Source of the DNA: Gemmatimonadales bacterium UBA2982
Lineage (GTDB): Bacteria > Gemmatimonadota > Gemmatimonadetes > Longimicrobiales > Gaopeijiaceae
NCBI GenBank assembly: GCA_002347035.1
Contig: DEAM01000015.1
Span: 1-64,000, forward strand
DNA: 64,000 nucleotides
Direction: 5' to 3'
The translations under genes and the position numbers were made by a program. Numbering within the stretch: the stretch's first letter is position 1; each line of letters begins with the position of its first letter. The notes under the pieces are model-generated. The model saw only the letters and a list, made by a program, of their open reading frames with translations. It made no database searches and was not told the DNA's origin. Below are positions 52,391-61,973 of this stretch, one piece after another.

Positions 52391-53725
52391 TCAACTCAGT
52401 GGATCAAGTCCAAGTAACCTCATCGCGCTACCCACGGTGTGCACAGAGCCAGTCGCGATAACGCTACCATTACCAGCCAGCTTAACTGCTTTTTGCAGGG
52501 CTTGGGTAAAATCTTCTTCTACTTCGACGTGCAAGTCCACCGGAATCTCTTCAGCAGCCGACTGAGGATCCCAAAATTCCTGGTCGGAGAGCGACGGCGC
52601 TCGGGTTAGGATGACCATATCCAGTCTAGTTAAAAGGATTGGAAGCATAGTCTTCCAATCCTTATCACTGAGAATACTCACCAAGCCGACAAGTGGGCCA
52701 GGCGAGTGGATCTGCCCCAGAGTCTCCGTAAATGATCGCATTCCAGCTGGATTATGTGCCACATCGAAAATCCATGTGAGACCTTCGATAACACGAATAT
52801 CGGCTCTTCCGCGATATTTCACTTTTGAGATTCCGCTAATAACGTCGTTCGCCTCTGGAATCAAAGAATTCGGGAGTTCCTCTAGGACTGCTACGGCAAG
52901 GGATGTATTAGTCGCCTGGTGGGTGCCAACTAGCGGAGTCACGAGTTTTAGTTCGCCCCATTTAGCCGTTTTGGTATAAAAGGAAGTCGCTCTTTTATTG
53001 ACCTTGACCCTGGAAACCCTTTCACGATCCACGAACACTAGAGGGGCCCCAACTTCAGCAGCCAATTGCTCAAATAATGCCTTCAAGTCTTCGCTGGTTT
53101 CAGTTGTAACGAAAGGCACCCCTGGCTTCATTATACCAGCTTTTTCTCGAGCAATTTCGAGAACCGTTTCACCGAGGTAATAGCTATGATCCTTTGCCAC
53201 GTTGGTCACAGCTGCCACCTCTGGCCTAAGAACGTTTGTGGCGTCTAGTCGGCCGCCGAGCCCAACCTCTGCTGCTAACACCTGCACGCCTTCCTTAGCA
53301 AAGGCATACATAGCCAACACGGTAATGGCTTCGAAAAACGTAAGACCAAACCTCATTACTGAGGCACGAACCTGTCCAGCGTATTCTAGTAACGTTGCTT
53401 CTGGTAGGGGACTCCCATTGATGAGGAGGCGCTCCCTGAACGAAATCAGGTGCGGGGATGTGTAACAGGCCACTTTCAACCCACGCTCCGTTAATACCGA
53501 AGAGATGGTCGAACTCACCGAACCCTTACCGTTCGTTCCACCTACATGGATGCTCGGATAGTTTCGGTGAGGATCGCCAAGATCCCCTAGAGCATTTTCT
53601 GTCCGCTCTAGAGACCAATGTGTAGCCGTTGGAAGCGGCGGGAAGAGTCGGTCGAATAAGGGGTCAGGAAATGCCTGATCAGCACGAACAGGCACAAACA
53701 GCGGGGGCGTACCTACGTGTCCCAA
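52391..53725 (-). CDS. folC: Folylpolyglutamate / dihydrofolate synthase
   Basis: FolC adds glutamates to folates and may join glutamate to dihydropteroate. The ATP loop is HVGGTNGKGSVSS and the folate loop is CYTSPHLISFRERLLING split at the turn. EVGLGGRLDATN and VAHNP follow in order. Length 444 is standard. The start codon is TTG at 53725, overlapping accD by 13 bases; a GTG at 53695 is an alternative that would not overlap. The pair accD-folC is a common neighbourhood. Confidence 0.93.
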   Translation of the reverse strand: MGHVGTPPLFVPVRADQAFPDPLFDRLFPPLPTATHWSLERTENALGDLGDPHRNYPSIHVGGTNGKGSVSSTISSVLTERGLKVACYTSPHLISFRERLLINGSPLPEATLLEYAGQVRASVMRFGLTFFEAITVLAMYAFAKEGVQVLAAEVGLGGRLDATNVLRPEVAAVTNVAKDHSYYLGETVLEIAREKAGIMKPGVPFVTTETSEDLKALFEQLAAEVGAPLVFVDRERVSRVKVNKRATSFYTKTAKWGELKLVTPLVGTHQATNTSLAVAVLEELPNSLIPEANDVISGISKVKYRGRADIRVIEGLTWIFDVAHNPAGMRSFTETLGQIHSPGPLVGLVSILSDKDWKTMLPILLTRLDMVILTRAPSLSDQEFWDPQSAAEEIPVDLHVEVEEDFTQALQKAVKLAGNGSVIATGSVHTVGSAMRLLGLDPLS

Positions 53726-54561
53726 CCGGCGTATTGGTGCCGGAGGATAGTAGCCACTGTGTCCTTAAGCTCCCGTCGATCGACTACCCGGTCGACCATC
53801 CCATGATCTCTCACGAATTCAGCGCTTTGAAAACCCTGGGGAAGTTCCTGTTTGATTGTTTCCTCAATGACCCTGGGCCCTGCGAAACCAATCAAAGCGC
53901 CTGGTTCTGCGAGGTTAACGTCCCCCAACATCGCGTAAGAAGCCGTGACCCCACCTGTGGTGGGGTGCGTCAAGATAGATACGAACGGAATTGCCTCATC
54001 GTGAAGACGGGAGAGGGCGGCTGAGGTCTTAGCCATCTGCATAAGGGAGTATATTCCCTCCTGCATCCGGGCACCTCCAGAGGCACTGACAATCACCAGT
54101 GGGACCTTGGCTTCTCGGGCGGTGTCCGCAACCCGATAGATCTTCTCTCCTACCACAGAGCCCATTGAACCTCCGATGAACTGAAAGTCCATCACAGCTA
54201 TAGTGATGTCGATCCCATCGAGGGTCCCAGTGCCTGTAACCACAGCCTCATTCTTACCCTTGGCCTCCGCACTAGCGATTCGCTCGGGATAAGATTTTTG
54301 GTCACTAAAACCAAGAGGATCGCTAGCGCTTAGATCTTCATTCAGCTCTTCGAATGTCCCCTTATCAAGAAGAATGCTGAGATAGGCCTCGACTGAAATC
54401 CTCATGTGATGGTTACAGTTCGGACAAATGTTTAGGTTTTTGCCGAGGCGCTCACGATAGCAAATCTCGCCGCACCCAGGACACTTATCGAATACGTCCT
54501 TAGGAACGTCTCTTCTACCCTGAGCCGTGAGTGGCTTCTTGTCCTTACGGAACCAGGCCAT
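53713..54561 (-). CDS. accD: Acetyl-CoA carboxylase carboxyltransferase subunit beta
   Basis: AccD forms, with AccA, the carboxyltransferase that makes malonyl-CoA for fatty acid synthesis. The N-terminal zinc ribbon has Cys27, Cys30, Cys46 and Cys49. The carboxyltransferase core includes FMGGSMG-like FIGGSMGSVVGEK, SASGGARMQEG and GFAGPRVIEETI. The 282-residue length is standard. AGGAG lies upstream of the ATG. Confidence 0.97.
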   Translation of the reverse strand: MAWFRKDKKPLTAQGRRDVPKDVFDKCPGCGEICYRERLGKNLNICPNCNHHMRISVEAYLSILLDKGTFEELNEDLSASDPLGFSDQKSYPERIASAEAKGKNEAVVTGTGTLDGIDITIAVMDFQFIGGSMGSVVGEKIYRVADTAREAKVPLVIVSASGGARMQEGIYSLMQMAKTSAALSRLHDEAIPFVSILTHPTTGGVTASYAMLGDVNLAEPGALIGFAGPRVIEETIKQELPQGFQSAEFVRDHGMVDRVVDRRELKDTVATILRHQYAGWDT

Positions 54562-54586
54562 GGATCTCCTGTGGGCTACCTACTCG

Positions 54587-55822
54587 TCACCATTCATGTG
54601 CGACTCGGACGGCCACGGCCACAGCAACCCAAGACATAAAGAGGAAAGTGCCCCCATAACTGACGAACGGGAGCGGGATGCCAGTGATTGGCAAAACACC
54701 TACGGTCATGCCAATATTTACAAATATGTGGACAAGCCAGGTGCCGAAGATACCGAGGAGAACCAGGCCGGCAAAGGGATCCGCAGACTTCTCTGCTAAA
54801 TGAACCATCCGGCTCAGCACATAAGTGAAAACTGAGATTGCCAAGGCCGCACCTAAAAATCCGAGCTCCTCGCCAACAACGCTAAAAATAAAATCAGTAT
54901 GTTGCTCTGGAAGGAAATCGTATCGTTTCTGGGATCCCAGCGTGAAACCCTGCCCCATCACTCCACCACTACCTATAGCTACCTTTGACTGGATAATCTG
55001 GTAACCTGCCCCACGTGGATCCACCTCCGGGTCTAGATAGACTAGAATGCGGTTCTGCTGGTAGGTTGCAAGTGAGTTCCAGAGCGGTCTTGAGATGGTG
55101 GCTGATGCGAAGTTGGCCACAACTAGGGCAACTGATTCAAAGAGGAACAGCCGGTACCTATAGAGATAAAGGAAGCCTATCAGTGCTATGATGTAGAAAG
55201 ACCAGATACGCGTATCGTATGAGAGAAACAACCCTATGACCGGGCTAGCAACGAGTAGTAACAGAGCCACTGGGGTGCCAGCCCAGTAGAGCATCGCAAA
55301 TAGAATCCCCACAAAAGCAATGGCGGTACCCAGATCAGGCTGAAGCATGACTAGGCCTAGGGGCAGACCTACTAGTATGGCAGGCACCAGTAGATCCTTC
55401 AGCGATGTGAGCGGCGCTTCCCTTTGGGAGAGCACTCTTGCAACGACTAGAACAGTCGCAAGCTTAGCAATTTCAGAAGGCTGGAATCCGATAAAGCCAA
55501 GGTCGATCCAACTCCTTACACCAACTGCTGTCCCAACTCCTGTACCAATTATGAGAGTGATCCCGAGAAGAACTATGCTGATGACATAGGCGGGGATTGC
55601 AACCCATTCAATCCACCTAAGTGGCACACGGACAAGAACCGTAAAAGCTACCAGCGCCAGCCCAAACCAAAGGCTTTGCCGCAACCACGCGCTGTCTGTC
55701 ACGGGATTAGGAATATGTACCGCACCTGCTGAGTAGATCATTGCTATCCCAAAAACCGAGAGACCCACGATGGTGAAGACCAACCTGGAGTCGACAGCCC
55801 AACGGTCCAAAACTTTGATCAT
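54587..55822 (-). CDS. rodA: Rod shape-determining glycosyltransferase RodA
   Basis: RodA is the SEDS-family peptidoglycan glycosyltransferase of lateral wall growth. The 411-residue product has about ten membrane helices, with the catalytic-loop features VRSWIDLGFIGFQPSE, QPDLGTAI and GQGFTLGSQKRYDFLPEQHTDFIFSV split at the turn. A start at 55864 overlaps mrdA too far; the ATG at 55822 overlaps the mrdA stop as ATGA. Its position after mrdA favours RodA over FtsW. Confidence 0.95.
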   Translation of the reverse strand: MIKVLDRWAVDSRLVFTIVGLSVFGIAMIYSAGAVHIPNPVTDSAWLRQSLWFGLALVAFTVLVRVPLRWIEWVAIPAYVISIVLLGITLIIGTGVGTAVGVRSWIDLGFIGFQPSEIAKLATVLVVARVLSQREAPLTSLKDLLVPAILVGLPLGLVMLQPDLGTAIAFVGILFAMLYWAGTPVALLLLVASPVIGLFLSYDTRIWSFYIIALIGFLYLYRYRLFLFESVALVVANFASATISRPLWNSLATYQQNRILVYLDPEVDPRGAGYQIIQSKVAIGSGGVMGQGFTLGSQKRYDFLPEQHTDFIFSVVGEELGFLGAALAISVFTYVLSRMVHLAEKSADPFAGLVLLGIFGTWLVHIFVNIGMTVGVLPITGIPLPFVSYGGTFLFMSWVAVAVAVRVAHEW

Positions 55823-57699
55823 TGCGGGGCTTCGGTCCGCGGTGCATACCGAGCGGAATACCAAGGTGTTGGAATTCCTCTTAACAAATGTTCGCGATAT
55901 GTCTGAACAGAATCGATTGGAATCCCGTAACGCTTTCGGAGATAGAAGTCTGCTGTTTTTGCCATTATGGGTGCAGCCATAGCAGAGCCACTCGCCCCGT
56001 ATTCGACTATCACCGCCACAACGATCTCAGGAGCCTCACCCGGTCGGCCGGCCATCCCAGCAAACCACGCATGGGGTTCTGCTAATTCAGCCTGACTCAG
56101 AGCGTGTTCTCCAGTGCCAGTCTTCCCGATGACTTCCCAATGCTCGAGAGCAGTACCAAAATGCGCTGTACCACCTGGAGCAGTCACCTTACGGAGCCCT
56201 TCTCTAAGGGCTTCGATGTGCTCGGGTTCTAGATCTAGGCTCCAGCTCTGACCCAAATCAATCCCTCGAGCTATAGTTGGAGCTGGTGCGGAACCGTTTC
56301 GTGCAAGGGCAAGGTAGAACTGCGCTACCTTAAGTGGAGTTTGCGAGTTCGGGCCTTGCCCGATTGCGAGATTTAGCACCTCACCTTGTGAGGGAGAGTA
56401 GTTGAAGTTTCGATTCCACCATTCCCTCTCGGCGGGAAAGATCCCTCTGCTCTCCTGAGGCAAGTCCACTCCGCATTGGCGACTGAAACCAATGTTCGTC
56501 GCGCGACGAAGCATGTCGTCGAGTCCAATTCGGAGCCCCAACTGATAGAAATATACATCACAAGAATTCCCAATCGCTTCTGCTAATGTCTGGTAACCAT
56601 GCCCCCCAGCATCGTGGCAGCGCCAATAACGGTCACCATAAAACCAACCCCCATTACAGGGCACTGACATATGCTCGTCCGGCGTAACCACTCCCAGATC
56701 TAGAGCGATCCCAGCCGCCGCTAATTTCCATGTGGAGGCAGGAGGATAGAGGCCAAGAACTGCTCTATCGAAGAGCGGCCTTTTCTCATCAGTATTGAGC
56801 GCATTCCAATGCTCTTGTTCGATGCCACCTACAAATTCGTTCGGATCGAACGAAGGAGCTGAGTAAAGAGCCAGCACACCCCCATCATCAGGGTCGAGAG
56901 CTACCACCGCTCCTGCCATTGAGTCGGGAAAGATCTGGTGAATCCATTCCTGGAGTTCAAGATCAATGTTCAACCTCAGTTCCCCTCCCTCCTCTCCAGG
57001 GTCGGTGCTGACACCCGCGAAGTCACCGACAATGCGCCCCCGAGCGTCAAATTCTACGTACTTCAGACCTCGACGACCCTGGAGTAGTGCCTCATACTGC
57101 TTCTCGATCCCACCTTTTCCAACGATCATCCCTTGTTCATAGCGTTCTTCAGGAAATGCCGACAAGCTAAGCTCTTCGCCTGTAATCTCACCCACGTACC
57201 CGAGCACGTGGGCTGCCGCTTCCCTTACGAGATACCTTCGACGTGGTCGCATCTCGATGTACAGACCTGGAAATTCAGCCCTTCTCTCCTCAAGCGCCGA
57301 AATAACCTGGAAATCGGCGTCAGCATCAACGATGACTTCGCGCCCGAAGCGCGCCATAGTCGAAACAACCCTCTCAATCTGAGGTTCGGATATTTCTACG
57401 TAATCCGACATGCGCTCGAGAGTGGCTCTGGCAGAGTCCAGAGGCCCAGGAAGGAGGGTGATCGCATACCCCGGAACGTTATCGGCAAGAATCTGTCCGT
57501 TGCGATCATAAATTATCCCCCGAGAAGTAGGGATCGGCAACTGACGAATCCGGTTTGATTCAGCCCTAAGTTCCCAGGTGCTGGAACCGAGCACTTGAAT
57601 ACGGAAAAAAGCGACTGTGAGCGCAGCCATGACTACGGCAATTGCAATGTACACTCCAAGTGCTCGACGCTTTCTCTCGTGGGGCATGCGAAGGTTCAT
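55819..57699 (-). CDS. mrdA: Penicillin-binding protein 2
   Basis: PBP2 is the transpeptidase partner of RodA. The 626-residue product has an N-terminal membrane helix (about 12-32), a pedestal domain, and the transpeptidase motifs STWK (Ser322 nucleophile, Lys325), SCD (379-381, in place of SxN as in other PBP2) and KTG (526-528). The zinc-like CNGGWFYG...CHDAGGHG pair of PBP2 is present. ATG overlaps the mreD stop and the end overlaps rodA by four bases. Confidence 0.96.
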   Translation of the reverse strand: MNLRMPHERKRRALGVYIAIAVVMAALTVAFFRIQVLGSSTWELRAESNRIRQLPIPTSRGIIYDRNGQILADNVPGYAITLLPGPLDSARATLERMSDYVEISEPQIERVVSTMARFGREVIVDADADFQVISALEERRAEFPGLYIEMRPRRRYLVREAAAHVLGYVGEITGEELSLSAFPEERYEQGMIVGKGGIEKQYEALLQGRRGLKYVEFDARGRIVGDFAGVSTDPGEEGGELRLNIDLELQEWIHQIFPDSMAGAVVALDPDDGGVLALYSAPSFDPNEFVGGIEQEHWNALNTDEKRPLFDRAVLGLYPPASTWKLAAAGIALDLGVVTPDEHMSVPCNGGWFYGDRYWRCHDAGGHGYQTLAEAIGNSCDVYFYQLGLRIGLDDMLRRATNIGFSRQCGVDLPQESRGIFPAEREWWNRNFNYSPSQGEVLNLAIGQGPNSQTPLKVAQFYLALARNGSAPAPTIARGIDLGQSWSLDLEPEHIEALREGLRKVTAPGGTAHFGTALEHWEVIGKTGTGEHALSQAELAEPHAWFAGMAGRPGEAPEIVVAVIVEYGASGSAMAAPIMAKTADFYLRKRYGIPIDSVQTYREHLLRGIPTPWYSARYAPRTEAPQ

Positions 57700-58178
57700 T
57701 GGTTTCTGACCAGACCCATTAAAGTGACCAAGCCCATACCCACTAGAGCAGCGTAAAGAGCTGCTGGGGCACCTTCTACTAGTACCTGTTCAACAAACGG
57801 CTGACGAAACTCTTGGCCCATCACCATCCAGTGTAACAAATCCCGCATCCACTTTCCTGCAAGAAAGTATGAGAACACGAATAACCTGGAGTCACCCACA
57901 AACAGGTCTCTTGTGAATGCTCCAAAAACTCCAATCACAGTCATCGTAACGCTGTTCGCGCCAAACGCGAGCACAGTGAGGGAGTCCTCAACAAGCCCGA
58001 ACAAAAGTCCGACCAGTGACGCACCCCCAATACCGACTTCCCTGGCGGTAAGCAGTAACCCAATGGTTAGCAGGTCGGGAGCCGACTCACCTAACCCGAA
58101 GCCCACGTGGAGGACAAAGTGGAGTGGGAACAACATTACGACCAGAATCCATAACCCCTTGGGTGTTCCTTGGCTCAT
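57696..58178 (-). CDS. mreD: Rod shape-determining protein MreD
   Basis: MreD is a small inner-membrane protein of the elongasome. The 160-residue product is hydrophobic with about five helices, including LHFVLHVGFGLGESAPDLLT and a conserved FGLVEDSLTVLAFGANS segment. The sequence of MreD is little conserved, so the call relies on its place between mreC and mrdA, overlapping each by ATGA. Confidence 0.92.
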   Translation of the reverse strand: MSQGTPKGLWILVVMLFPLHFVLHVGFGLGESAPDLLTIGLLLTAREVGIGGASLVGLLFGLVEDSLTVLAFGANSVTMTVIGVFGAFTRDLFVGDSRLFVFSYFLAGKWMRDLLHWMVMGQEFRQPFVEQVLVEGAPAALYAALVGMGLVTLMGLVRNQ

Positions 58179-59062
58179 AATTCAGGGCCCCTACCCGTAT
58201 CTTCCTCTTCGGCTTCGAGCGAGTCAGTCCACATGTCGGCCATATCACCAGGAGCGTTGACTACAGCCACGAGTACATGCGTGGCCGACCCAGGCTGGAA
58301 ATTGGGCTGCAGCCAATAACTCTTTCGCCAAGACCCTTGTTCTTCCGCAATACCTTGAATTCTACCTATCGGGATACCTCTAGGAAAAACACCACCTAGC
58401 CCACTAGTAACAACAAGCATTCCCTCCCCAACCAGTTGATTGTAGGCCGTCCCATTGAGCATTAGCTGATCCTGCTCCCGAAAGGCGCCCCGGACATTTT
58501 CAACAATCCCAAAGGCTTCCCCATCCACAAGCATAGCACTCGCCCGAAAGTCCGGGTGCGTCCAGTCAATTCCAACCGCAATGCCAGGCTGAACGTCCCG
58601 AATCTGCCCGAGTAGCCCATGTGGGCCTACCACAGGAGCCCCCGTGCGTACACCATCCTCATAACCTACATCGACCAAGAACATACTCTCAGAACCTGCC
58701 GTACCCGGACGCAGCACTGAGGCAGGTAGGTATGAAGGGCCTATGCGTTCCCCTAGGCCCAGCAGACCACGTAGTGTCCGATTTTCGTCTACAAGAGCTG
58801 ACTGAGTGGATGTCACTGACGTTAGAGAGTCGAGGTCTCTCAACAACAGCTCGGTCTGTGAAGATCGCATGCGTGCATCAGCGAATAGCTCTTGAGTAGC
58901 TATGAAGGGCCTCAGCACAGTGGCCTGCACCGATAGGGCTATCCGCTGCTGGGCAGCTTCCGGTAGGTAGGAAACACCTGCAGACACTACTACAACTGCT
59001 AAAGCGAATCTGATCTGGTGATTTCGTCCGATTCTTTCCGGCTCAGGCGTGTACGCCACCAC
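58175..59062 (-). CDS. mreC: Rod shape-determining protein MreC
   Basis: MreC is a periplasmic scaffold of the elongasome that activates PBP2. The 295-residue product has an N-terminal membrane helix, a coiled coil at about 65-100 and two beta domains with LVDVGYEDGVRTGAPVV and VVTSGLGGVFPRGIPIGRI. The start is GTG at 59062, 12 bases after mreB. Its stop overlaps mreD by ATGA. The C-terminal tail is acidic. Confidence 0.95.
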   Translation of the reverse strand: MVAYTPEPERIGRNHQIRFALAVVVVSAGVSYLPEAAQQRIALSVQATVLRPFIATQELFADARMRSSQTELLLRDLDSLTSVTSTQSALVDENRTLRGLLGLGERIGPSYLPASVLRPGTAGSESMFLVDVGYEDGVRTGAPVVGPHGLLGQIRDVQPGIAVGIDWTHPDFRASAMLVDGEAFGIVENVRGAFREQDQLMLNGTAYNQLVGEGMLVVTSGLGGVFPRGIPIGRIQGIAEEQGSWRKSYWLQPNFQPGSATHVLVAVVNAPGDMADMWTDSLEAEEEDTGRGPEL

Positions 59063-59074
59063 GCTACCCCTGTT

Positions 59075-60121
59075 CTACGGGACCAGCACCGTGCGGTACA
59101 TGTCCAGGTCGTCGAGGATGCGCCCGGCGCCCCGGACCACACAAGTGAGAGGTTCCTCGTCCACATGGATTGGGAGGTTAGTTTCGTGCTGAAGGAGACG
59201 GTCCAATCCTCGGATAAGCGCACCCCCACCGGTCATGACAATCCCTCGATCAACAATGTCAGAAGATAATTCGGGAGGAGTAATCTCCAGGGCTCTCTTC
59301 ACTGCCTCCACTATTGCTTGGATCGGCTCTTGGATGCACTCCCGTACTTCCTGAGAGTGCACCGTCACCACCTTGGGTATGCCCGAAACCAGATCACGAC
59401 CTTTGACGTCCATCTCCCTCTCTTCACCGAAATCGAAGGCTGACCCGACTTGTACTTTGATTGCCTCGGCCGTCGGCTCGCCGATAAGGAGATTGTAGTT
59501 TTTCCTAAGAAATGTGACGATGGCCAAATCAAGCTCATCTCCACCAACACGGATAGATGTGTTAGAAACAATACCAGATAGAGCAATGACAGCGATTTCT
59601 GTTGTCCCACCGCCGATATCAATAACCATATTGCCAGTGGGGGTCTCAACCGGAAGCCCTACGCCGATCGCCGCGCCCATAGGCTCATCTACCATGTAGA
59701 CAATCTTGGCTCCAGCTGCTGTTGCTGAAGATCGAACCGCCCTCCGCTCCAACTCTGTGATCCCGGATGGCACGCCAACCACTACTCGCGGCTTAATCCG
59801 AAAAATGCGCTTAGCTGTGACCTGCTTCAAGAAGTGTCTCAGCATCATTTCCGTAACGTCTACATCAGCAATGACGCCGTCCTTTAGCGGCCGGATCGCT
59901 TCAATTCCACCTGGAGTGCGGCCAAGCATTCTCTTGGCCTCTAACCCGATGCCCATGATGCGACCAGTGCCCTTGTCCACGGCTACTACCGAAGGTTCGT
60001 TTAGCACGATTCCTTCGCCCTTCACGTACACGAGCGTATTCGCCGTGCCAAGATCCACGGCGATATCGTTGACTGGGACGAGACGCCCCGAGTTCAGCCA
60101 GTTACTCAGTCCGGGCAACAA
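59075..60121 (-). CDS. mreB: Rod shape-determining actin homologue MreB
   Basis: MreB forms membrane-bound filaments that guide lateral wall synthesis. The 348-residue product has the actin-type ATP motifs DIAVDLGTANTLVYVKG, GNMVIDIGGGTTEIAVI and GIVMTGGGALIRGLD. The start is TTG at 60121; the family core begins near residue 19, and no ATG fits better. The 90 bases upstream to dut hold a possible promoter but no box that I can defend. Confidence 0.96.
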   Translation of the reverse strand: MLPGLSNWLNSGRLVPVNDIAVDLGTANTLVYVKGEGIVLNEPSVVAVDKGTGRIMGIGLEAKRMLGRTPGGIEAIRPLKDGVIADVDVTEMMLRHFLKQVTAKRIFRIKPRVVVGVPSGITELERRAVRSSATAAGAKIVYMVDEPMGAAIGVGLPVETPTGNMVIDIGGGTTEIAVIALSGIVSNTSIRVGGDELDLAIVTFLRKNYNLLIGEPTAEAIKVQVGSAFDFGEEREMDVKGRDLVSGIPKVVTVHSQEVRECIQEPIQAIVEAVKRALEITPPELSSDIVDRGIVMTGGGALIRGLDRLLQHETNLPIHVDEEPLTCVVRGAGRILDDLDMYRTVLVP

Positions 60122-60211
60122 ATTCGGTCAGCGAAGACAATTCAGGGCGAAAGAGTCATGAACATACGTTTACCGTCTGCAGGATGCCAGTTCCTTAGTA
60201 CATTTGATGAA

Positions 60212-60658
60212 TCACTCAGCACCAGTGCTTCCGAATCCACCATCACCTCTGTCCGTCTCTGATACTTGCTCACTCAGAACTACCTCCGGTTCCTCAAAAC
60301 GAGCAAAGATCAATTGTGCGATACGTGATCCGCGCTCAAGGGTTACCGATTCACCTCCGAGATTCTGCATGATAATCTTCAACTCTCCTCGATAGTCCGG
60401 ATCAATTGTACCTGGGCTATTCGGAAGCGTAATACCATGCCTAAGAGCCAAGCCTGAACGCGGCCGCACCTGACACTCCACTCCTTCGGGTAACTCCATC
60501 ACAAGACCTGTTCCCACTAGGCGAATCTCCCCTGGCTCTAGCGTGACAGAGCCTTCGGCAGAGCGGACATCATAGCCTGCTGCTTGTGGCGTTGCCCGAG
60601 CCGGAAGTGGTAGGTCAGGATTAGACTCCAACCGCGTAAAAAGGACCTTTAAGCTCAT
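60212..60658 (-). CDS. dut: Deoxyuridine 5'-triphosphate nucleotidohydrolase
   Basis: dUTPase turns dUTP into dUMP, keeping uracil out of DNA. The 148-residue trimeric-type enzyme shows all five motifs: AGYDVRS, PRSGLALRHGI, PGTIDPDYRGELKII with the catalytic Asp, RIAQLIF, and the P-loop-like RGDGGFGSTG. The ATG at 60658 is the natural start. It lies between the M16 peptidase and mreB. Confidence 0.97.
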   Translation of the reverse strand: MSLKVLFTRLESNPDLPLPARATPQAAGYDVRSAEGSVTLEPGEIRLVGTGLVMELPEGVECQVRPRSGLALRHGITLPNSPGTIDPDYRGELKIIMQNLGGESVTLERGSRIAQLIFARFEEPEVVLSEQVSETDRGDGGFGSTGAE

Positions 60659-60691
60659 TTACTAGGGCAGACTGATAAAATCATCGTCCAA

Positions 60692-61966
60692 CTAACACTC
60701 CGGACCAAGTCTCAGTTCGAGATGACGAGTTGGATCAAAATATGCTTTTGCCACCCTGAGCACGTCGTCAACCGTTACTGCATCAATCTTTGATAACAAC
60801 TCCGTGAGACCGGTCAAGGGCTCATTGTTGAGGGCAAAGCTAGCTAATCGGTGCAGGCGAGCGCCGCTCGATTCGAGTGACAGCATAACATGCCCCTTGA
60901 CCTGCTGCTTCACCCGCTCGATTTCGTCCTCTTCAAGTCCTTCTCTCGCGACTCGTAAAAGTTCTTCCCGGACCGCATTAGATGCCTTTTCTGCTGTTGA
61001 GGGACGAGTGCCAAGATACACTCCCGAAACGCCTGACACGCTGTAAAATGATTGGTAAGTGTAAACGGAGTAGCACAATGCCAACTCCTCTCGAATCCTC
61101 TGAAAAAGCCTCGAACTCATTCCAGAACCTAGGGCCGACGACAGAAGTATCAGCGGATACCGGTCGGAGTGTGAATGACCCGGAACCTCACTCCCGAATA
61201 CGATATGAGTCTGCGCAGACTCTCGGGTTTCGTAGGCTACTCCGCCGGATGTAGTGCGTGGTGGATCAACGTGATCCATTATATCCCCACTGCCGCAGCT
61301 ATCGAAAAGTCTGTCCACTCTTTCTGCGAACTTTTCGTGCTCAACACGACCTGCGGCAGCTACTATAAGATTATTGGGCTTATAAGATTTTTGCTGCAGG
61401 ACACGAAGCTTTTCTGCTGTCATGCACTCTACAGACCTCTGGGTTCCCAAGATCGAGCGCCCATAGGGATGTCCATCCCAAAGCTGCTCAGCATGTAGTT
61501 CAAATACTAGGTCATCCGGAGTATCATCTACCTGAGCTATTTCCTCTAGCACCACTTCTCGTTCGAGGTCTAGGTCGTCCTGTGTTATTAGAGGCCCTAT
61601 GACGAGATCGGCAAGGACATCCATAGCTTCAGGGACATGCTCATCCAGCACGCGGGCTTGAAAGCTCGTATGCTCACGACTGGTGTAGGCATCAAGGGAG
61701 CCACCAAGCCCCTCGAGGGCTATCGCTATCTCCGCCGCTGTGCGCCGAGCTGTTCCCTTGAAGACCATGTGCTCGAGCATATGGCTGATGCCCGCATCAG
61801 CGATTGATTCATGAGCTGAACCCTGGCGAACCCATATGCCGACTGCAGCTGACCTAACACTAGGCATCTTCTCGGTTAGAACTTGAACCCCACTGTCCAA
61901 AACCGTCCGGGCCATAAACTCCGACCCATCGCTCACTCGGCTCTTGCCACCTGACGAAGCCCCCAT
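60692..61966 (-). CDS. M16 family zinc peptidase (processing-peptidase-like)
   Basis: The 424-residue product is an M16B zinc metallopeptidase. The inverted zinc motif HMLEH (His62, Glu65, His66) is followed by the third ligand Glu in EREVVLEEIAQ. The second, inactive-half domain is present with the SSRLFQRIREELALCYSV loop. Start at 61966 follows pnp by seven bases; an ATG at 61915 begins at the family start MARTVLDSGVQVL and may be real. The pnp-M16-dut order is common in many bacteria. Confidence 0.93.
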   Translation of the reverse strand: MGASSGGKSRVSDGSEFMARTVLDSGVQVLTEKMPSVRSAAVGIWVRQGSAHESIADAGISHMLEHMVFKGTARRTAAEIAIALEGLGGSLDAYTSREHTSFQARVLDEHVPEAMDVLADLVIGPLITQDDLDLEREVVLEEIAQVDDTPDDLVFELHAEQLWDGHPYGRSILGTQRSVECMTAEKLRVLQQKSYKPNNLIVAAAGRVEHEKFAERVDRLFDSCGSGDIMDHVDPPRTTSGGVAYETRESAQTHIVFGSEVPGHSHSDRYPLILLSSALGSGMSSRLFQRIREELALCYSVYTYQSFYSVSGVSGVYLGTRPSTAEKASNAVREELLRVAREGLEEDEIERVKQQVKGHVMLSLESSGARLHRLASFALNNEPLTGLTELLSKIDAVTVDDVLRVAKAYFDPTRHLELRLGPEC

Positions 61967-61973
61967 CAGATAT